Below the pieces are notes generated by a model, which was not told the DNA's origin, searched no databases, and saw only the letters and a program-made list of their open reading frames with translations. 64,000 bases of DNA from Microbacterium terregens. GTDB taxonomy: Bacteria > Pseudomonadota > Alphaproteobacteria > Sphingomonadales > Sphingomonadaceae. Positions 1-12,416 of this stretch are shown here, piece after piece. The stretch is from assembly GCF_027922045.1 (NCBI RefSeq), contig NZ_BSEX01000006.1, positions 602,120 to 666,119 on the forward strand. The letters run 5' to 3'. The stretch's first letter is position 1, and every line of letters begins with the position of its first letter. The position numbers were made by a program, and so were the translations under genes.

Positions 1-42
1 CCGGCCGATGTTGAGTGCAGGTTCCCGTGATGGAGGTCACTT

Positions 43-3000
43 TTGCCGCAGTTCGTCTCCCGCCTCCTCTCGATTCCCTCCTTTCCTCTTCCTGAGCGTC
101 TGCTGACCGATGCCGCTGCCGCCGGTTTCGACGGCGTGCTGTGGCGCGCCGAGGCGCCGGTGCTCGGGGAGGCGGAGCTGGTTCCGCCCGCACTCACCGG
201 AGCCTGCGCAGAAGCGGGGCTCGCCCTGCTGGTCGCGCTGCCCCTCGACCGCGCACCGATCGATCACCCGCTGCTCGCCAGCCACCCGGAAGCATTTGCG
301 ATCCGGCGCGCCAGCGCTGGCGGCGGCCCCGTGGATCCCCGCCAGCCTGCACAGGCGACCGGCGAGGCGCGCGCGCGGCTGCGTACGCCCGAGGCCGCGG
401 CGCTGCTGCGTCCGGTGCTGGTAGAGCGGCTCTCCGCCCTCCTCAATGCGGGGGTTACGGGCTTCCGGCTGCTTGGGGCGGATCGCATCCCGCCGGAAAC
501 GCTGATCGGGCTGATCTCGGCCGTACGCGAACGGCATCCCGACGCGCGCTTCATCAGCGGCGCGCCGGACCTGTCGCGGCCGCAGGTGCGCGCCCTCGCA
601 TCGGCAGGGCTCACCGCGATCACCTCCTCCTTTGCGTGGTGGGACCTTCGTGCACCGTGGCTGGTGGAGGAGTATGAGGAACTGCGCGGCCAGGCGCCGC
701 TCCTGGCGGAGGTCTCGGCGCCGACCAGCGGAGATGCGGACGCGCCATCGGCTCTCGCACGGACGCTCGCAATGGCGGCCGCAAGCGCCAACGGCATCAT
801 CGTGCCGGCCGACCTGTTCGCAGGCAGCCCCGATCTGGCGCAGGCCGTGCGCCATGCACTGGAAGTCGCGCAGGCCGCCGAACGCTTCGATGGCGAGATG
901 CGGGCGCTGACCGGACCGCAGGCCCCTGTCGGCGTGCTGCTGCGCGCGGATGCGAGCGACGTGCGCGAGGCGTCCGAAGCGCTGCTGATATTCGTGAACC
1001 GCAGCGACACGCCGCAGCCGCTGCCCTCCCCGGCGCTGGTGCGCGAATATATGGGCTCCGCGTTCGAGGGCTTCTCCGTCCTTGGTGCGGAGGGTGAGGT
1101 CGGCACGCCGCTCGCCGGAGGCGAAGTGCGGCTGGTCGCCGCGCGGCGTGCGTCGCCGATCCGCATCGCGGTGACGCCCGACGCCGTCGGCATTGGTGCC
1201 GCCTCCCCGCGGCTGGTGGTCGAGGACCTCCACCCGCGCGTCGATGGCGGCGCCTTCCCGGTCAAGCGGGTGGTCGGCGAGGAAGTGCCGGTCGAGGCGA
1301 CGGTGTTCACCGACGGTCACGAGCAACTCGCGGTCGAACTGCACTGGCGCGCGGTGGACGAGGCGAACTGGCGCGTCGCGCGCATGACGCAACTGCCGAA
1401 CGACCTGTGGCGTGGCAGCTTCGCCCTCGAACGGCTCGGCCGCTACGAATATGCGGTCGAGGGCTGGCTCGACCGGTTCGGCGGCTTCCGGCGCGACTTC
1501 ACCAAGAAGCTCGACGCCGGTGTCGCGCAGCCGGTCGATCATGCCGAGGGACTGGCACTGGTGGCCGAGGCGGTGGCGCGGTCGCAGGGCGAGGCACGCA
1601 CCACGCTGGCCGACTGGCACGCGCGACTGGAGGCAGCGAGCGAAGGCGCCGACAGCGCCGCGCTGCTGCTATCGCCCGAACTCGCCGCGCTGATGGATAC
1701 GGCCGACGACCGTCCGCACCGGCTGCGCTCCGAACCGCAGATCGTCGATGCCGAGCGGCTGACGGCACGTTTCTCCAGCTGGTACGAGCTGTTCCCGCGC
1801 TCGCAGACCGAGGATGCCAGCCGCCACGGCACCTTCGACGACGTGATCGCGCGGCTGCCGGCGGTGCGCGACATGGGGTTCGACACGCTCTACTTCCCGC
1901 CGATCCACCCGATCGGGCGCACCCATCGCAAGGGGCCGAACAACACGCTGACGGCGGGGCCGGACGATCCCGGCAGCCCCTATGCGATCGGCAGCGCCGA
2001 CGGCGGACATGATGCCATCCACCCGGAGCTGGGCACCGCTGAGGATTTCGCCCGGCTGGTGGAAGCCGCACGCGCGCATGGGCTGGAAATCGCGCTCGAC
2101 TTCGCGATCCAGGCCTCCCCCGATCACCCCTGGCTCACCAAGCATCCCGGCTGGTTTGCATGGCGGCCCGACGGCTCGATGAAATATGCGGAGAACCCGC
2201 CCAAGAAGTACCAGGACATCGTCAACGTCGACTTCTACGGACCCGACGCAGTTCCTGGGCTGTGGACGGCGCTGCGGGACGTGATCCTCTTGTGGGTCGA
2301 ACGCGGCGTAAAGACCTTCCGCGTCGACAATCCCCACACCAAGCCGCTGCCGTTCTGGGAGTGGATGATCGGCGAGGTGCGCGCCGAGCATCCGGACGTC
2401 ATCTTCCTGGCCGAAGCCTTCACCCGTCCGTCGATGATGTACCGGCTCGGCAAGATCGGCTTCTCGCAGAGCTACACCTATTTCACCTGGCGCGACGACA
2501 AGCAGGGGCTGACCGACTATGTCACCGAGCTAACGACGACCGCGCCCAAGGAATTCTACCGGCCGCACTTCTTCGTCAACACGCCGGACATCAACCCGGT
2601 GTTCCTCCAGACCTCGGGCCGGCCTGGCTTTCGCATCCGCGCGGTGCTGGCGGCGACGCTGTCGGGGCTGTTCGGCGTCTATTCGGGCTTCGAGCTGTGC
2701 GAGGCGGCGCCGGTGCCCGGCAAGGAAGAATACCACGATTCCGAAAAGTACATCGTCAAGCCGCGCGACTGGCAGGCGCCGGGCAACATCATCGGCGATA
2801 TCACGCTGCTGAACCGCCTGCGCCGTGCGCATCCGGCGTTGCAGACGCACCTCAACACCCGCTTCCTGCCCGCGCACAACGACCGGGTGATCTTCTATGC
2901 CAAGCCCGCGCCGGACGGCAGCGAGATGCTGCTGGTGATGGTGAGCCTCGATCCGCACCACGGACAGGATGCCGCGTTCGAGATCCCGCTGTGGGAGTTC

Positions 3001-3144
3001 GGCATCCCCGACGACGGCAGCGTCGCGGTGGAAGACCTCGCCGCCGGCCACCGCTTCCGCTGGCACGGCAAGCACCAGCACATCCGCCTCGACCCCGACC
3101 AGCCCTATCGCATCTGGCGCATCGCCCCCGGAGACTTCGCATGA
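43..3144 (+). CDS. glgE: alpha-1,4-glucan:maltose-1-phosphate maltosyltransferase, long form
   Basis: Cytoplasmic GH13 enzyme that extends alpha-1,4-glucans with maltosyl units from maltose-1-phosphate. The 1033-residue protein starts at TTG, 6 nt after a clear GGAGG (32-36). Residues about 387-1033 match the usual GlgE core of roughly 650-700 residues: an N-terminal beta domain, then the barrel with nucleophile D762 in [16 protein letters not shown] and acid/base E791 in [16 protein letters not shown]. Residues 1-386 are an extension that resembles a decayed second GH13 barrel. Its VTGFRLLGA (138-146) and [11 protein letters not shown] (170-180) parallel the catalytic segments but lack both carboxylates. 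First gene of the chain; its stop overlaps the next start as ATGA. The maltokinase made by the neighbouring gene supplies its donor. Function is well supported; the role of the extension is unknown. Confidence 0.95.
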   Translation: MPQFVSRLLSIPSFPLPERLLTDAAAAGFDGVLWRAEAPVLGEAELVPPALTGACAEAGLALLVALPLDRAPIDHPLLASHPEAFAIRRASAGGGPVDPRQPAQATGEARARLRTPEAAALLRPVLVERLSALLNAGVTGFRLLGADRIPPETLIGLISAVRERHPDARFISGAPDLSRPQVRALASAGLTAITSSFAWWDLRAPWLVEEYEELRGQAPLLAEVSAPTSGDADAPSALARTLAMAAASANGIIVPADLFAGSPDLAQAVRHALEVAQAAERFDGEMRALTGPQAPVGVLLRADASDVREASEALLIFVNRSDTPQPLPSPALVREYMGSAFEGFSVLGAEGEVGTPLAGGEVRLVAARRASPIRIAVTPDAVGIGAASPRLVVEDLHPRVDGGAFPVKRVVGEEVPVEATVFTDGHEQLAVELHWRAVDEANWRVARMTQLPNDLWRGSFALERLGRYEYAVEGWLDRFGGFRRDFTKKLDAGVAQPVDHAEGLALVAEAVARSQGEARTTLADWHARLEAASEGADSAALLLSPELAALMDTADDRPHRLRSEPQIVDAERLTARFSSWYELFPRSQTEDASRHGTFDDVIARLPAVRDMGFDTLYFPPIHPIGRTHRKGPNNTLTAGPDDPGSPYAIGSADGGHDAIHPELGTAEDFARLVEAARAHGLEIALDFAIQASPDHPWLTKHPGWFAWRPDGSMKYAENPPKKYQDIVNVDFYGPDAVPGLWTALRDVILLWVERGVKTFRVDNPHTKPLPFWEWMIGEVRAEHPDVIFLAEAFTRPSMMYRLGKIGFSQSYTYFTWRDDKQGLTDYVTELTTTAPKEFYRPHFFVNTPDINPVFLQTSGRPGFRIRAVLAATLSGLFGVYSGFELCEAAPVPGKEEYHDSEKYIVKPRDWQAPGNIIGDITLLNRLRRAHPALQTHLNTRFLPAHNDRVIFYAKPAPDGSEMLLVMVSLDPHHGQDAAFEIPLWEFGIPDDGSVAVEDLAAGHRFRWHGKHQHIRLDPDQPYRIWRIAPGDFA

Positions 3145-6100
3145 CCGCCGCAGCCGCCCATGACCAGGATCCGCTGTGGTACAAGGACGCGGTCATCTAT
3201 CAGTTGCACGTGAAGTCGTTTTTCGATGCCAACAACGACGGCATCGGCGACTTCAAGGGGCTGATGTCGAAGCTCGACTATCTGGCGGACCTGGGCGTCA
3301 ACACGCTGTGGCTGCTGCCCTTCTACCCCTCGCCCCGGCGCGACGATGGCTATGACATCGCCGAATACCGCGACGTCAGCCCCGACTACGGCACGATGGA
3401 CGACGCGCGCGACTTCATCGCCGCGGCGCACGAGCGCGGCATGCGCGTCATCACCGAGCTGGTGATCAACCACACGTCGGACCAGCATCCCTGGTTCCAG
3501 CGCGCCCGCAACGCGCCCAAGGGATCGCCCGAGCGCGACTGGTATGTGTGGTCGGACGACGACAAGATCTATTCGGGCACGCGGATCATCTTCCTCGACA
3601 CCGAAAAGTCCAACTGGACCTGGGACGAGGTCGCCGGGCAATATTTCTGGCATCGCTTCTACAGCCACCAGCCCGACCTGAACTTCGACAATCCCGAGGT
3701 TCTGAAGGAAGTGCTGTCGGTGATGCACTTCTGGCTCGACCTGGGTGTGGACGGGCTGCGGCTCGACGCGATCCCCTACCTGATCGAACGCGACGGCACC
3801 TCGAACGAGAATTTGCCCGAGACCCACGACGTCCTGAAGAAGATCCGCGCCGACCTCGACGCGCACTATCCGGACCGGATGCTGCTGGCCGAGGCGAACA
3901 TGTGGCCGGAGGATACGCAGCAATATTTCGGGGAAGAGGGCAACGAATGCCACATGGCGTTCCACTTCCCGCTGATGCCGCGCATGTACATGGCCGTGGC
4001 GCAGGAGGATCGCTTCCCGATCACCGACATCATGCGCCAGACGCCGGAGATCCCGGAGAACTGCCAATGGGCGATCTTCCTGCGCAACCATGACGAGCTC
4101 ACGCTCGAAATGGTGACGGACGCCGAGCGCGATTACCTGTGGAACACCTATGCCGCCGACCGGCGCGCGCGCATCAACTTAGGGATCCGGCGGCGCCTCG
4201 CGCCGCTGATGGAGCGCGATCGGCGCCGCGTCGAGCTGATGAACGCGCTGCTGCTGACGATGCCGGGCACGCCTGTGCTCTATTACGGCGACGAGATCGG
4301 CATGGGCGACAACATCCATCTGGGCGACCGCGACGGCGTGCGCACGCCGATGCAATGGTCGCCCGACCGCAACGGCGGCTTCTCGCGCGCAGACCCGCCC
4401 GCGCTTGCGCTGCCGGCGATCATGGACCCGCTCTATGGCTATCAGGCCGTGAACGTCGAGGCGCAGGAGCGCGACCGCCACTCGCTGCTGAACTGGCTGA
4501 AGCGGATGCTGGCGGTGCGCCGCGAGTATCAGGCGTTCGGGCGCGGTACCCAGCGCTTCCTGCGCCCCGCCAACCGCAAGATCCTGGCCTATCTGCGCGA
4601 GCATGAGGGCGACACGATCCTGTGCGTGGCCAACCTCGGCCGCACCGCACAGGCGGTGGAGCTGGACCTGCACGAGTTCGAGGGCCGCACGCCCGTCGAG
4701 CTGCTCGGCAGCACGCCCTTCCCCAAGGTCGGCCAGCTTCCCTATCTGCTGACGCTGCCGCCCTATGGCTTCCTGTGGTTCCGCCTCGCCGCGGACGCGG
4801 AGGGTCCCGGCTGGTCGAGCGGTGCTCCGGCGAGCGAGATCGAGCGCTACACCTTCGTCCTGCGGCCGGAACTGGGGGACGTCGCATTGGGCGCCAACCG
4901 CGGCGTGCTCGAGAAGGACCTGCTGCCGAGCTACCTGACCCAGCGCCGCTGGTTCGGGGCGAAGGACGAGACCATCGCATCGGTCCAGCTGGTCCGGTCG
5001 ACGCCGATGCCGGCGGCCGAGGACCTGCTGCTGGGCGAGATCGAGGTCGTAACCGACAGCGGCACCGCCACCTACATGCTGCCGCTCGGCATTGCCTGGG
5101 AGGGCGAGAACACCGGGCCGTTCGCGTCGAACCTCGCGCTGGCGCGGGTGCGTCGCGGCCGGACCGTCGGCCTGCTGACCGACGGCTTCGCATTGGAAGG
5201 TTTCGGGCGCTCGGTGGTGCAGGCGCTCCACGACAACACGGTGGTCTCGCTCGCAGACGGCGGCGAGCTGCGCTTCACCGCGTTTGAAGGCTTCGATCTG
5301 GAGCCGGACGCCGCGCCCGAATGGCTTGCGGCCGAACAGTCCAACAGCACGCTGGTGCTGGGACAGCGCGCCGTGCTGAAGCTGCTGCGCAAGGTGGCAC
5401 CTGGCATCCATCCGGACGTGGAGATGGTGCGCTATCTCTCCGGCCACGGCTTTGCCAACGTGCCGCCGATGCTCGGCACCGTGACCCGGGTGGAGGATGA
5501 TCGCGAGACGCTGGTGATGCTGGCGCAGGCGTTCGTCTACAACCAGGGCGACGGCTGGCAGTGGACGCTGGGCGTCCTGGAGCGCCTCGCCACCGACGAG
5601 GATGCGAACTTCGCCAACTATCGCAACTTCGCCACCAACTTCGGCCGCCGCCTGGCGGAAATGCATGCCGTCCTGGCACAGGATAGCGACGATGCTGCCT
5701 TCGCGCCCGAGCCGATGAGCGCGGCGGAGGCCGACCGGCTGGGCGGTCGCGTGGCGGGGCAGCTCGACCGCGCGCTGCTGATGCTGGAGGGCGTGTCGCT
5801 GGGCAGCGAGGAGGCCGATGCGGCGCTCGCCCGCCTGGCGGAGCAGCGTGCCGCGCTGATGGAGCGCGTGGGCGCCGTCGCCCGCAGCGCGGAAGGACGC
5901 GCCCGCACGCGCATCCATGGCGACCTGCACCTGGGCCAGGTGCTGGTGACCGGCAGCGACGTCATGCTGATCGACTTCGAGGGCGAGCCCGCCAAGCCGC
6001 TCGCCGAGCGCCGCGCCAAGGACCTGGCGCTGCGCGACGTCGCCGGCGTGCTCCGCTCGTTCGACTATGCGGCGGCGGTGGCGGAGCGCAACCTGCCGTT

Positions 6101-6377
6101 CAGCGCCGAGCGCGAGGAGGCACGCGCCACGCGCCGCTATGCACGCTTCGGCAGCTCCGCGATCGAGGCATTCCTGGCGGGCTATGGCGAAGCGGCGGCG
6201 GAGAGCGGCGTGCTCCCCCATTCCGGTGCCGGCGACCCGCTGCTCGACCTCTTCCTGCTCGAAAAGGCGGCCTATGAGGTCGCCTACGAGGCGGCCAACC
6301 GGCCCGACTGGATCGCCGTGCCGGCGCTGGGCCTCGCCCGCGCCGCGGCCCGCCTGCTCAACGAGGATTTCGCATGA
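3141..6377 (+). CDS. treS: trehalose synthase-maltokinase fusion
   Basis: Bifunctional 1078-residue enzyme: trehalose synthase (trehalose to maltose isomerisation) fused to maltokinase (maltose plus ATP to maltose-1-phosphate, the GlgE donor). Residues 1 to about 540 are a GH13 barrel with nucleophile D209 ([10 protein letters not shown]), acid/base E251 ([11 protein letters not shown]) and D318 ([10 protein letters not shown]). Residues from about 575 are the Pep2/Mak-type kinase, opening with [12 protein letters not shown]. Its kinase-like catalytic loop HGDLHLGQ has D928, and IDFEGEP has the metal-binding D945. The ATG at 3141 is chosen because it overlaps the glgE stop as ATGA and matches the TreS N-terminus ([18 protein letters not shown]). 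The open frame continues upstream, but only as a shadow inside glgE. Such fusions are known in GlgE-pathway bacteria. Confidence 0.95.
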   Translation: MTAAAAHDQDPLWYKDAVIYQLHVKSFFDANNDGIGDFKGLMSKLDYLADLGVNTLWLLPFYPSPRRDDGYDIAEYRDVSPDYGTMDDARDFIAAAHERGMRVITELVINHTSDQHPWFQRARNAPKGSPERDWYVWSDDDKIYSGTRIIFLDTEKSNWTWDEVAGQYFWHRFYSHQPDLNFDNPEVLKEVLSVMHFWLDLGVDGLRLDAIPYLIERDGTSNENLPETHDVLKKIRADLDAHYPDRMLLAEANMWPEDTQQYFGEEGNECHMAFHFPLMPRMYMAVAQEDRFPITDIMRQTPEIPENCQWAIFLRNHDELTLEMVTDAERDYLWNTYAADRRARINLGIRRRLAPLMERDRRRVELMNALLLTMPGTPVLYYGDEIGMGDNIHLGDRDGVRTPMQWSPDRNGGFSRADPPALALPAIMDPLYGYQAVNVEAQERDRHSLLNWLKRMLAVRREYQAFGRGTQRFLRPANRKILAYLREHEGDTILCVANLGRTAQAVELDLHEFEGRTPVELLGSTPFPKVGQLPYLLTLPPYGFLWFRLAADAEGPGWSSGAPASEIERYTFVLRPELGDVALGANRGVLEKDLLPSYLTQRRWFGAKDETIASVQLVRSTPMPAAEDLLLGEIEVVTDSGTATYMLPLGIAWEGENTGPFASNLALARVRRGRTVGLLTDGFALEGFGRSVVQALHDNTVVSLADGGELRFTAFEGFDLEPDAAPEWLAAEQSNSTLVLGQRAVLKLLRKVAPGIHPDVEMVRYLSGHGFANVPPMLGTVTRVEDDRETLVMLAQAFVYNQGDGWQWTLGVLERLATDEDANFANYRNFATNFGRRLAEMHAVLAQDSDDAAFAPEPMSAAEADRLGGRVAGQLDRALLMLEGVSLGSEEADAALARLAEQRAALMERVGAVARSAEGRARTRIHGDLHLGQVLVTGSDVMLIDFEGEPAKPLAERRAKDLALRDVAGVLRSFDYAAAVAERNLPFSAEREEARATRRYARFGSSAIEAFLAGYGEAAAESGVLPHSGAGDPLLDLFLLEKAAYEVAYEAANRPDWIAVPALGLARAAARLLNEDFA

Positions 6378-8560
6378 CCGATGTTGGCGCACTCGCAGGC
6401 GCGCTGCGCGCTGGAATGCTGGACGATCCGTTTGCGCTGCTGGGGGTGCATGAGGAGGGCGGCCGGCGCGTCGTCCGCAGCTTCCAGCCGGGTGCGGAGG
6501 CGGTCGCCCTGATCGCGCGCGACGACGGCCGCCCCCTCGGCGAACTCAGCTGCGACGGCGACCTGTGGACCGGCACGCTTGCCGAGGACGTGCCTTATCG
6601 CCTGGCCATCCGCTGGCCGGGCGGCTGGGTACAGGAGATCGAGGACACCTATAGCTTCGGCCCGGTGCTCGGCGACCTCGACCTTCACCTGTTCAACGAG
6701 GGCCGCCACTGGGATCTGGCACGCGTCTTCGGCGCGCAGCCGCGCACCGTCGCGGGCGTGGAGGGCGTCAGCTTCGTCGTATGGGCCCCGAACGCGCGCC
6801 GCGTGTCGGTGATCGGCGACTTCAACGGCTGGGACGGCCGCCGCAACCCGATGCGCCGCCATCATGGCGCAGGCGTGTGGGAGCTGTTCGTCCCCGGCAT
6901 CGGCCCGGGCGCGCATTATAAGTACGAGATCCTCGGCGCCGACGGGCGCGTGGTGCAAAAGGCCGACCCGCTCGCCCGCCAGACGGAAGCGCCGCCGGCC
7001 ACCGGCTCGATCGTCGCGCCGGCACCGGACTACCGCTGGCACGATGCCGACTGGATGGCCGAGCGCGGACGCCGGCAGGCTCCGAACGCGCCGCTGTCGA
7101 TCTACGAAGTGCATGCCGGCTCCTGGCTGCGGCCCGACGGTGACGCGCTTGGCACGCTCGACTGGCAGGGGCTGACCGAGCGGCTGATCCCCTATGTCGC
7201 CGACATGGGCTTCACCCATGTCGAGCTGCTCCCGATCATGGAGCATCCGTTCGGCGGCTCCTGGGGCTATCAGCCGCTGTCGCAGTTCGCGCCCTCGGCA
7301 CGCTTCGGCTCCCCGGAAGAGTTCGCGGGCTTCGTGGACGCGTGCCACCGCGCCGGCATCGGCGTGATCCTCGACTGGGTGCCGGCGCACTTCCCGACCG
7401 ATGCGCACGGCCTCGCCGAGTTCGACGGCACGCACCTGTACGAGCATGCCGACCCGCGTGAGGGGTTCCACCAGGACTGGAACACGCTGATCTACAACCT
7501 TGGCCGGCGCGAGGTGGCAGGCTTCCTGCTCGCCTCGGCGCTGTGGTGGCTGGAGACGTTCCACATCGACGGGCTGCGCGTCGATGCGGTCGCCTCGATG
7601 CTGTACCGCGATTACAGCCGCAATGCCGGGGAATGGGTGCCCAACATCCACGGCGGGCGCGAGAATTTGGAGTCGGTCGAGTTCCTCAAGCGCATGAACA
7701 CCCTGGTCGCGGAACGCTGTCCCGGCGCGATCACGCTGGCCGAGGAGTCCACCGCCTGGCCGGGCGTCACCGCCCCCGTCCACCAAGGGGGCCTGGGCTT
7801 CACCTACAAGTGGAACATGGGCTGGATGCACGACACGCTCCAGTACGTGGAGCGCGACCCGATGTACCGGCGCTGGCACCATGGCGAGCTGACCTTCGGT
7901 CTGGTGTACGCATTCTCCGAAAAGTTCGTGCTGCCGCTCAGCCATGACGAGGTCGTGCACGGCAAGGGATCGCTGCTGGGCAAGATGCCGGGCGACCGCT
8001 GGCGCCAGTTGGCGAACTTGCGCGCCTATTTCGGCTTCATGTGGACGCATCCGGGCAAGAAGCTGTTGTTCATGGGCGGCGAGCTTGCTCAGGATACCGA
8101 GTGGAACCACGACGCACAGGTGCGCTGGGACCTGCTCGACCGGCCCGAGCATGCCGCCATCCAGCGTCTCGTACGCGACCTCAACACGCTCTACGCGAGC
8201 GAGCCCGCGCTCCATGCCCGCGACGCCGACCCGTCCGGGTTCGACTGGATCGTGGGCGACGACGCGGAGAACAGCGTCTTTGTCTATGCCCGCTATGGCG
8301 ACGGACGGGCCGCGCCCTGCGTGGTGCTGCTCAACATGACGCCCGAGCCGCGCCACGGCTATCGGATCGGCCTGCCGCGCGCCGGCCAATGGCGCGAAGT
8401 CCTTAATAGCGATGCGGAAATTTACGGCGGCGGGAACATCGGCAACGGTGGGATGGTTACCGCCTCCGCGACGCCCCTGCACGGCCAGCCGGCCAGTGCG
8501 GACGTCGTGTTGCCCCCGCTCGCAGCGGTGGTGCTACGATTCGAAGGGGGTCCTCGTTGA
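6374..8560 (+). CDS. glgB: 1,4-alpha-glucan branching enzyme
   Basis: Introduces alpha-1,6 branches into glycogen. The 728-residue length is normal for GlgB. It begins with the GlgB-type N-terminal module ([13 protein letters not shown]), followed by a CBM48 region ([21 protein letters not shown], about 138-158) and a GH13 barrel with nucleophile D404 ([17 protein letters not shown]), acid/base E457 ([11 protein letters not shown]) and the [13 protein letters not shown] segment. The C-terminal beta domain is intact. The ATG overlaps the treS-maltokinase stop as ATGA. Its position directly after GlgE and TreS-Mak is the standard GlgE-pathway arrangement, in which branching follows maltosyl chain extension. 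Confidence 0.96.
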   Translation: MTDVGALAGALRAGMLDDPFALLGVHEEGGRRVVRSFQPGAEAVALIARDDGRPLGELSCDGDLWTGTLAEDVPYRLAIRWPGGWVQEIEDTYSFGPVLGDLDLHLFNEGRHWDLARVFGAQPRTVAGVEGVSFVVWAPNARRVSVIGDFNGWDGRRNPMRRHHGAGVWELFVPGIGPGAHYKYEILGADGRVVQKADPLARQTEAPPATGSIVAPAPDYRWHDADWMAERGRRQAPNAPLSIYEVHAGSWLRPDGDALGTLDWQGLTERLIPYVADMGFTHVELLPIMEHPFGGSWGYQPLSQFAPSARFGSPEEFAGFVDACHRAGIGVILDWVPAHFPTDAHGLAEFDGTHLYEHADPREGFHQDWNTLIYNLGRREVAGFLLASALWWLETFHIDGLRVDAVASMLYRDYSRNAGEWVPNIHGGRENLESVEFLKRMNTLVAERCPGAITLAEESTAWPGVTAPVHQGGLGFTYKWNMGWMHDTLQYVERDPMYRRWHHGELTFGLVYAFSEKFVLPLSHDEVVHGKGSLLGKMPGDRWRQLANLRAYFGFMWTHPGKKLLFMGGELAQDTEWNHDAQVRWDLLDRPEHAAIQRLVRDLNTLYASEPALHARDADPSGFDWIVGDDAENSVFVYARYGDGRAAPCVVLLNMTPEPRHGYRIGLPRAGQWREVLNSDAEIYGGGNIGNGGMVTASATPLHGQPASADVVLPPLAAVVLRFEGGPR

Positions 8561-10707
8561 ACAGCCTACCCGACCGGCTCGAAGCCGGTTCGCCCTATCC
8601 GCTCGGCGCCACTTTTGATGGTCTGGGCGTCAACTTCGCCGTCTTCTCCGCCAACGCGGAGAAGATCGAGCTCTGCGTCTTCGAACCGACCGGCCGGCGC
8701 GAGATCAAGCGCTACGAGCTGACCGAGTGGACCGACGAGGTCTGGCACGGCTATCTGCCCGAGGCCCGTCCCGGCCTCCTCTACGGCTACCGCGCCTATG
8801 GCCGCTATGCGCCGGAGGAGGGACATCGCTTCAACCCCAACAAGCTGCTGCTGGACCCCTATGCCAAGCAGCTGCACGGCGAGGTCCGCTGGACCGACGC
8901 GCTGCACGGCTATCAGGTTCGCTCGCGTCGCGAGGACCTGAGCTTCGACCGGCGCGACAGCGCGCCCGCCATGCCCAAGGGCGTGGTGGTCGACACGCAC
9001 TTCGACTGGTCCGGCGACATCCGTCCGAACACCCCGTGGTCGGACACGGTGATCTACGAGGCGCATGCCAAGGGCTTGACCAAGCTGTTCGAGGAGGTCG
9101 CCCCCCAGGAACGCGGCACCTTTGCGGCGCTCAGCCATCCGCGCGTGATCGATCACCTGAAGCGGCTGGGCGTCACCGCCGTCGAGCTGATGCCGATCCA
9201 TGCGTTCGTGCAGGACCGGTTCCTGCAGGAAAAGGGCCTGCGCAATTACTGGGGCTATAACACCCTCAGCTATTTCGCGCCCGAGCAGAGCTATTTCGCC
9301 GGCAACAGCCACAACGAGCTGCGCCTGGCGGTCCGTCGCCTCCATGCCGCCGGGCTCGAGGTGATCATGGACGTGGTCTACAACCACACCTGCGAGGGAT
9401 CGGAACGCGGCCCGACGCTGTCGTGGCGCGGGCTCGACAACGCGACCTACTACCGCCACGTCCAGGACAATCCGCGCTACACGATCAACGACACGGGCAC
9501 GGGCAACACGCTCAACCTGGAGAAGGCGCGCGTCATCCAGATGGTGGCGGATTCGCTGCGCTATTGGGCGACCTCGTTCGGGATCGACGGCTTCCGCTTC
9601 GACCTGGGGCTGACGCTCGGCCGCGAGGAACATGGCTTCAATCCGGGCGCCGCCTTCTTCGACGTGATCCGCCAGGACCCGGTCCTGGGCCGGCTGAAGC
9701 TGTCGACCGAGCCCTGGGACATCGGCCCCGGCGGCTACCAGCTCGGCAACTTCCCGCCCAGCTTTGCCGAGTGGAACGACAAGTACCGCGACGGCGTGCG
9801 CAAATACTGGCGCGGCGACCCTTCGATGCGCGGCGAACTCGCGGCGCGCATCTCCGGATCGAGCGACCTGTTCGACCGTCGCGCGCGGCGCCCGTGGGCG
9901 AGCGTCAACGCGCTGGCGGTGCACGACGGCTTCACGCTTGCCGACACGGTCGCCTACGAACAGCGCCACAACGAGGCGAACGGTGAGGACAATCGCGACG
10001 GCCACAGCGAGAACTACTCGCGCAACTGGGGCGTGGAGGGTCCGACGGACGACCCGGCGATCAATGACGCGCGCCAGCGAGTCATGCGCTCGATGCTCAC
10101 GACCCTGTTCACCTCGCTCGGCACCCCGCTGCTGCTTTCCGGCGACGAGTTCGGGCGCAGCCAGGGCGGCAACAACAACGCCTATTGCCAGGACAATGAG
10201 ATCGGCTGGGTGGACTGGAGCAAGCGCGACACGCCCGAGGGGCAGGCGCTGCTTGCGTTCACATCACGGCTGATCGCCCTGCGCCACCAGCACGAGCTGC
10301 TGCGCGCGCCGAGCTTCCTCCATGCCGAGAAGCTGCCCGGCACCGACATCAACGACCTGGAATGGTGGGACGAGCAGGGTCAGCCGCTGAGCCCGGACGA
10401 CTGGAACAATCCGGAAGGCCGTGCCCTGGTGATGCGCCGTGCGCGCCAGCTGGAGGACGGCCGGATCGAGGGCATGACGCTGCTGCTGAACGCGTCGGGC
10501 GACGCGATCACCTTCACCCTGCCCGCTCCCGACGTGCCGCGTACCGTTCTGGTGGACAGCGCCCGGCCGGACGAGGACGCGTTCGAGATCGGCAACGAAT
10601 ATGAACTTGGCCCGCAGAGCGCGGCCCTGATCCGCTGGGTCGCGGACATCGCCGAGCCGGAAGCACCGGCCGAGTCGGAAGCCGCGCCGGAGGAGCAGTC
10701 CGCGTGA
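8557..10707 (+). CDS. glgX: glycogen debranching enzyme GlgX
   Basis: Isoamylase-type GH13 enzyme of 716 residues that hydrolyses alpha-1,6 branch points, mainly on phosphorylase limit dextrins. It shows the GlgX start ([20 protein letters not shown]), nucleophile D349 ([13 protein letters not shown]), acid/base E385 ([14 protein letters not shown]) and the conserved [20 protein letters not shown] stretch. Translation appears to begin at a TTG that overlaps the glgB stop (TTGA, 8557-8560), preceded by GAAGGGGG at 8543-8550. The acidic, Ala/Glu-rich C-terminal tail is unremarkable. It likely opens glycogen for GlgP and also generates linear chains for TreY. Confidence 0.94.
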   Translation: MNSLPDRLEAGSPYPLGATFDGLGVNFAVFSANAEKIELCVFEPTGRREIKRYELTEWTDEVWHGYLPEARPGLLYGYRAYGRYAPEEGHRFNPNKLLLDPYAKQLHGEVRWTDALHGYQVRSRREDLSFDRRDSAPAMPKGVVVDTHFDWSGDIRPNTPWSDTVIYEAHAKGLTKLFEEVAPQERGTFAALSHPRVIDHLKRLGVTAVELMPIHAFVQDRFLQEKGLRNYWGYNTLSYFAPEQSYFAGNSHNELRLAVRRLHAAGLEVIMDVVYNHTCEGSERGPTLSWRGLDNATYYRHVQDNPRYTINDTGTGNTLNLEKARVIQMVADSLRYWATSFGIDGFRFDLGLTLGREEHGFNPGAAFFDVIRQDPVLGRLKLSTEPWDIGPGGYQLGNFPPSFAEWNDKYRDGVRKYWRGDPSMRGELAARISGSSDLFDRRARRPWASVNALAVHDGFTLADTVAYEQRHNEANGEDNRDGHSENYSRNWGVEGPTDDPAINDARQRVMRSMLTTLFTSLGTPLLLSGDEFGRSQGGNNNAYCQDNEIGWVDWSKRDTPEGQALLAFTSRLIALRHQHELLRAPSFLHAEKLPGTDINDLEWWDEQGQPLSPDDWNNPEGRALVMRRARQLEDGRIEGMTLLLNASGDAITFTLPAPDVPRTVLVDSARPDEDAFEIGNEYELGPQSAALIRWVADIAEPEAPAESEAAPEEQSA

Positions 10708-12416
10708 GCAGCTGGGGCGCGACGCCGGTCGCCGCCGACCGGACCCGGTTCCGCCTCTGGGCGCCCGACCGGCCGGAGGTGACGCTGGAAATCGACGGGG
10801 GTCAGGCCGTCGCCATGACCCGCGACGAGGACGGCTGGTTCTCGGCCGAGGCGCCGGTTGGTGCCGGTGCCCGCTATCGCTTCCGCCTCGACGCGGACCT
10901 GGCGGTGCCCGATCCCGCCGCGCGTGCGCAGGCGGGCGGCGTGCACGGCTGGAGCGTGGTGGTCGACCCCGACGCCTATCGCTGGACCACTTCCGACTGG
11001 GTCGGCCGGCCGTGGGAAGAGGCCGTGATCGAGGAAGTCCATGCGGGCGTGCTCGGCGGGTTCGCGCGCGTAGCCGAACGACTGCCGGCGCTCGCCGAGC
11101 TCGGCGTCACCGCGATCGAGCTGATGCCGGTCAACGCATTCGGCGGCACCCGCAACTGGGGCTATGACGGGGTGCTCCCTTATGCCCCGGCCGAGGCCTA
11201 TGGGTCCCCTGAGGAGCTGAAGGCGCTGGTCGATCGCGCCCATGCGCTGGGGCTGATGGTGTTCCTGGATGTGGTCTACAACCACTTCGGGCCGGACGGG
11301 AACTACCTCGGCGCCTACGCCAAGGACTTCTTCCATACCGACGTGCACACCCCCTGGGGCGGCGCGGTCGCGGTCGATGCGGAGCCGGTGCACCGCTTCT
11401 TTGTCGACAATGCGCGCATGTGGCTGGAGGAGTATCGCGTCGACGGGCTGCGCTTCGACGCGGTCCACGCGATCGGCAATCCCGGTTTCCTGGACGCCAT
11501 GGCGGCCGAGCTGCGCGCGGCGGTCGGCCCCGATCGCCACGTCCACCTCGTGCTGGAGAATGAAGAGAACGACGCCGACCGGCTCGGCGCCGGTCGCTTC
11601 GATGCGCAGTGGAACGACGACTTCCACAATGTGCTGCACGTCCTGCTGACGGGCGAGAGCAGCGCCTATTACCAGGATTTCGCGGAGAAACCGGCCGAAC
11701 GGCTGGCACGCTGCCTGGCGGAAGGCTTCATCTACCAGGGTGAGGGTTCGCCCAACCACGACGGCAAGCCGCGCGGCAGCAAGAGCGGCCACCTGCCGCC
11801 GACGGCATTCGTGTCCTTCCTCCAGAACCACGATCAGGTCGGCAACCGCGCGATGGGCGAGCGGCTGACGCAGCTTGCCGACGCCGACAAGCTGCGCGCC
11901 GCGACCGCGCTGCTGCTGCTGGGCCCGCAGATCCCGCTGCTGTTCATGGGTGACAGCGAGGGCAGCGAAGCGCCATTCCTGTTCTTCACCGACTTCCACG
12001 ACGAGCTCGCCGACGCCGTGCGCGAGGGCCGGCGCAAGGAATTCGCGAAGTTCGAGGCGTTCGCCGATCCGGAAGCGCGCGAGCGCATCCCCGATCCCAA
12101 CGCGCGCAGCACCTTCGACCAGTCGCACCCGGAGCCCGGCCCGGACGCCGCCGCGTGGCGCGCGCTCTACCGCGAACTGCTGGGACTCCGCCACACTCAC
12201 ATCGTCCCGCGGCTGAAGGGCACGACCAGTCTGGGCGCCGAGGCAATCGGCGAAGCGGCGGTGGTCGCACGTTGGCGGATGGGCGACGGTGCGACGCTGA
12301 CCATCGCGCTCAACCTGGGCGACACGCCGGTTTTCTTCCCCGAGCTGGCACAGCCGCTGTTCGCGCACGGCGAGCCCGGCGCGCCCGCAAGCGTCGCCGT
12401 CTGGGTGGAGGCATGA
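10704..12416 (+). CDS. treZ: malto-oligosyltrehalose trehalohydrolase
   Basis: Releases trehalose from maltooligosyl-trehalose made by TreY. The 570-residue GH13 protein has an N-terminal beta module (FRLWAPDRPEVTLEIDG), a barrel with D252 (GLRFDAVHAIGN) and E285 (LVLENEENDAD), and the FLQNHDQVGNRA segment typical of TreZ. It starts at GTG 10704, overlapping the glgX stop as GTGA. Its partner TreY is two genes downstream with malQ between, so the trehalose-releasing pair is split by one gene but remains translationally coupled. Size and motifs fit TreZ rather than GlgB or GlgX. Confidence 0.93.
   Translation: MSSWGATPVAADRTRFRLWAPDRPEVTLEIDGGQAVAMTRDEDGWFSAEAPVGAGARYRFRLDADLAVPDPAARAQAGGVHGWSVVVDPDAYRWTTSDWVGRPWEEAVIEEVHAGVLGGFARVAERLPALAELGVTAIELMPVNAFGGTRNWGYDGVLPYAPAEAYGSPEELKALVDRAHALGLMVFLDVVYNHFGPDGNYLGAYAKDFFHTDVHTPWGGAVAVDAEPVHRFFVDNARMWLEEYRVDGLRFDAVHAIGNPGFLDAMAAELRAAVGPDRHVHLVLENEENDADRLGAGRFDAQWNDDFHNVLHVLLTGESSAYYQDFAEKPAERLARCLAEGFIYQGEGSPNHDGKPRGSKSGHLPPTAFVSFLQNHDQVGNRAMGERLTQLADADKLRAATALLLLGPQIPLLFMGDSEGSEAPFLFFTDFHDELADAVREGRRKEFAKFEAFADPEARERIPDPNARSTFDQSHPEPGPDAAAWRALYRELLGLRHTHIVPRLKGTTSLGAEAIGEAAVVARWRMGDGATLTIALNLGDTPVFFPELAQPLFAHGEPGAPASVAVWVEA

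Noticed and set aside
1..42. End of an upstream gene
   Set aside because: Only 42 bases are visible; they hold the glgE ribosome-binding site but not enough to identify a preceding gene.
2160..3140. N-terminal extension of trehalose synthase reading back into glgE
   Set aside because: No homology to TreS and fully inside glgE; the ATGA overlap at 3141 gives the proper start.
4179..8482. Long minus-strand open frames opposite treS-maltokinase and glgB
   Set aside because: They are antisense shadows of clearly recognisable GH13/kinase genes, with Arg/His/Gln-rich non-protein-like composition.
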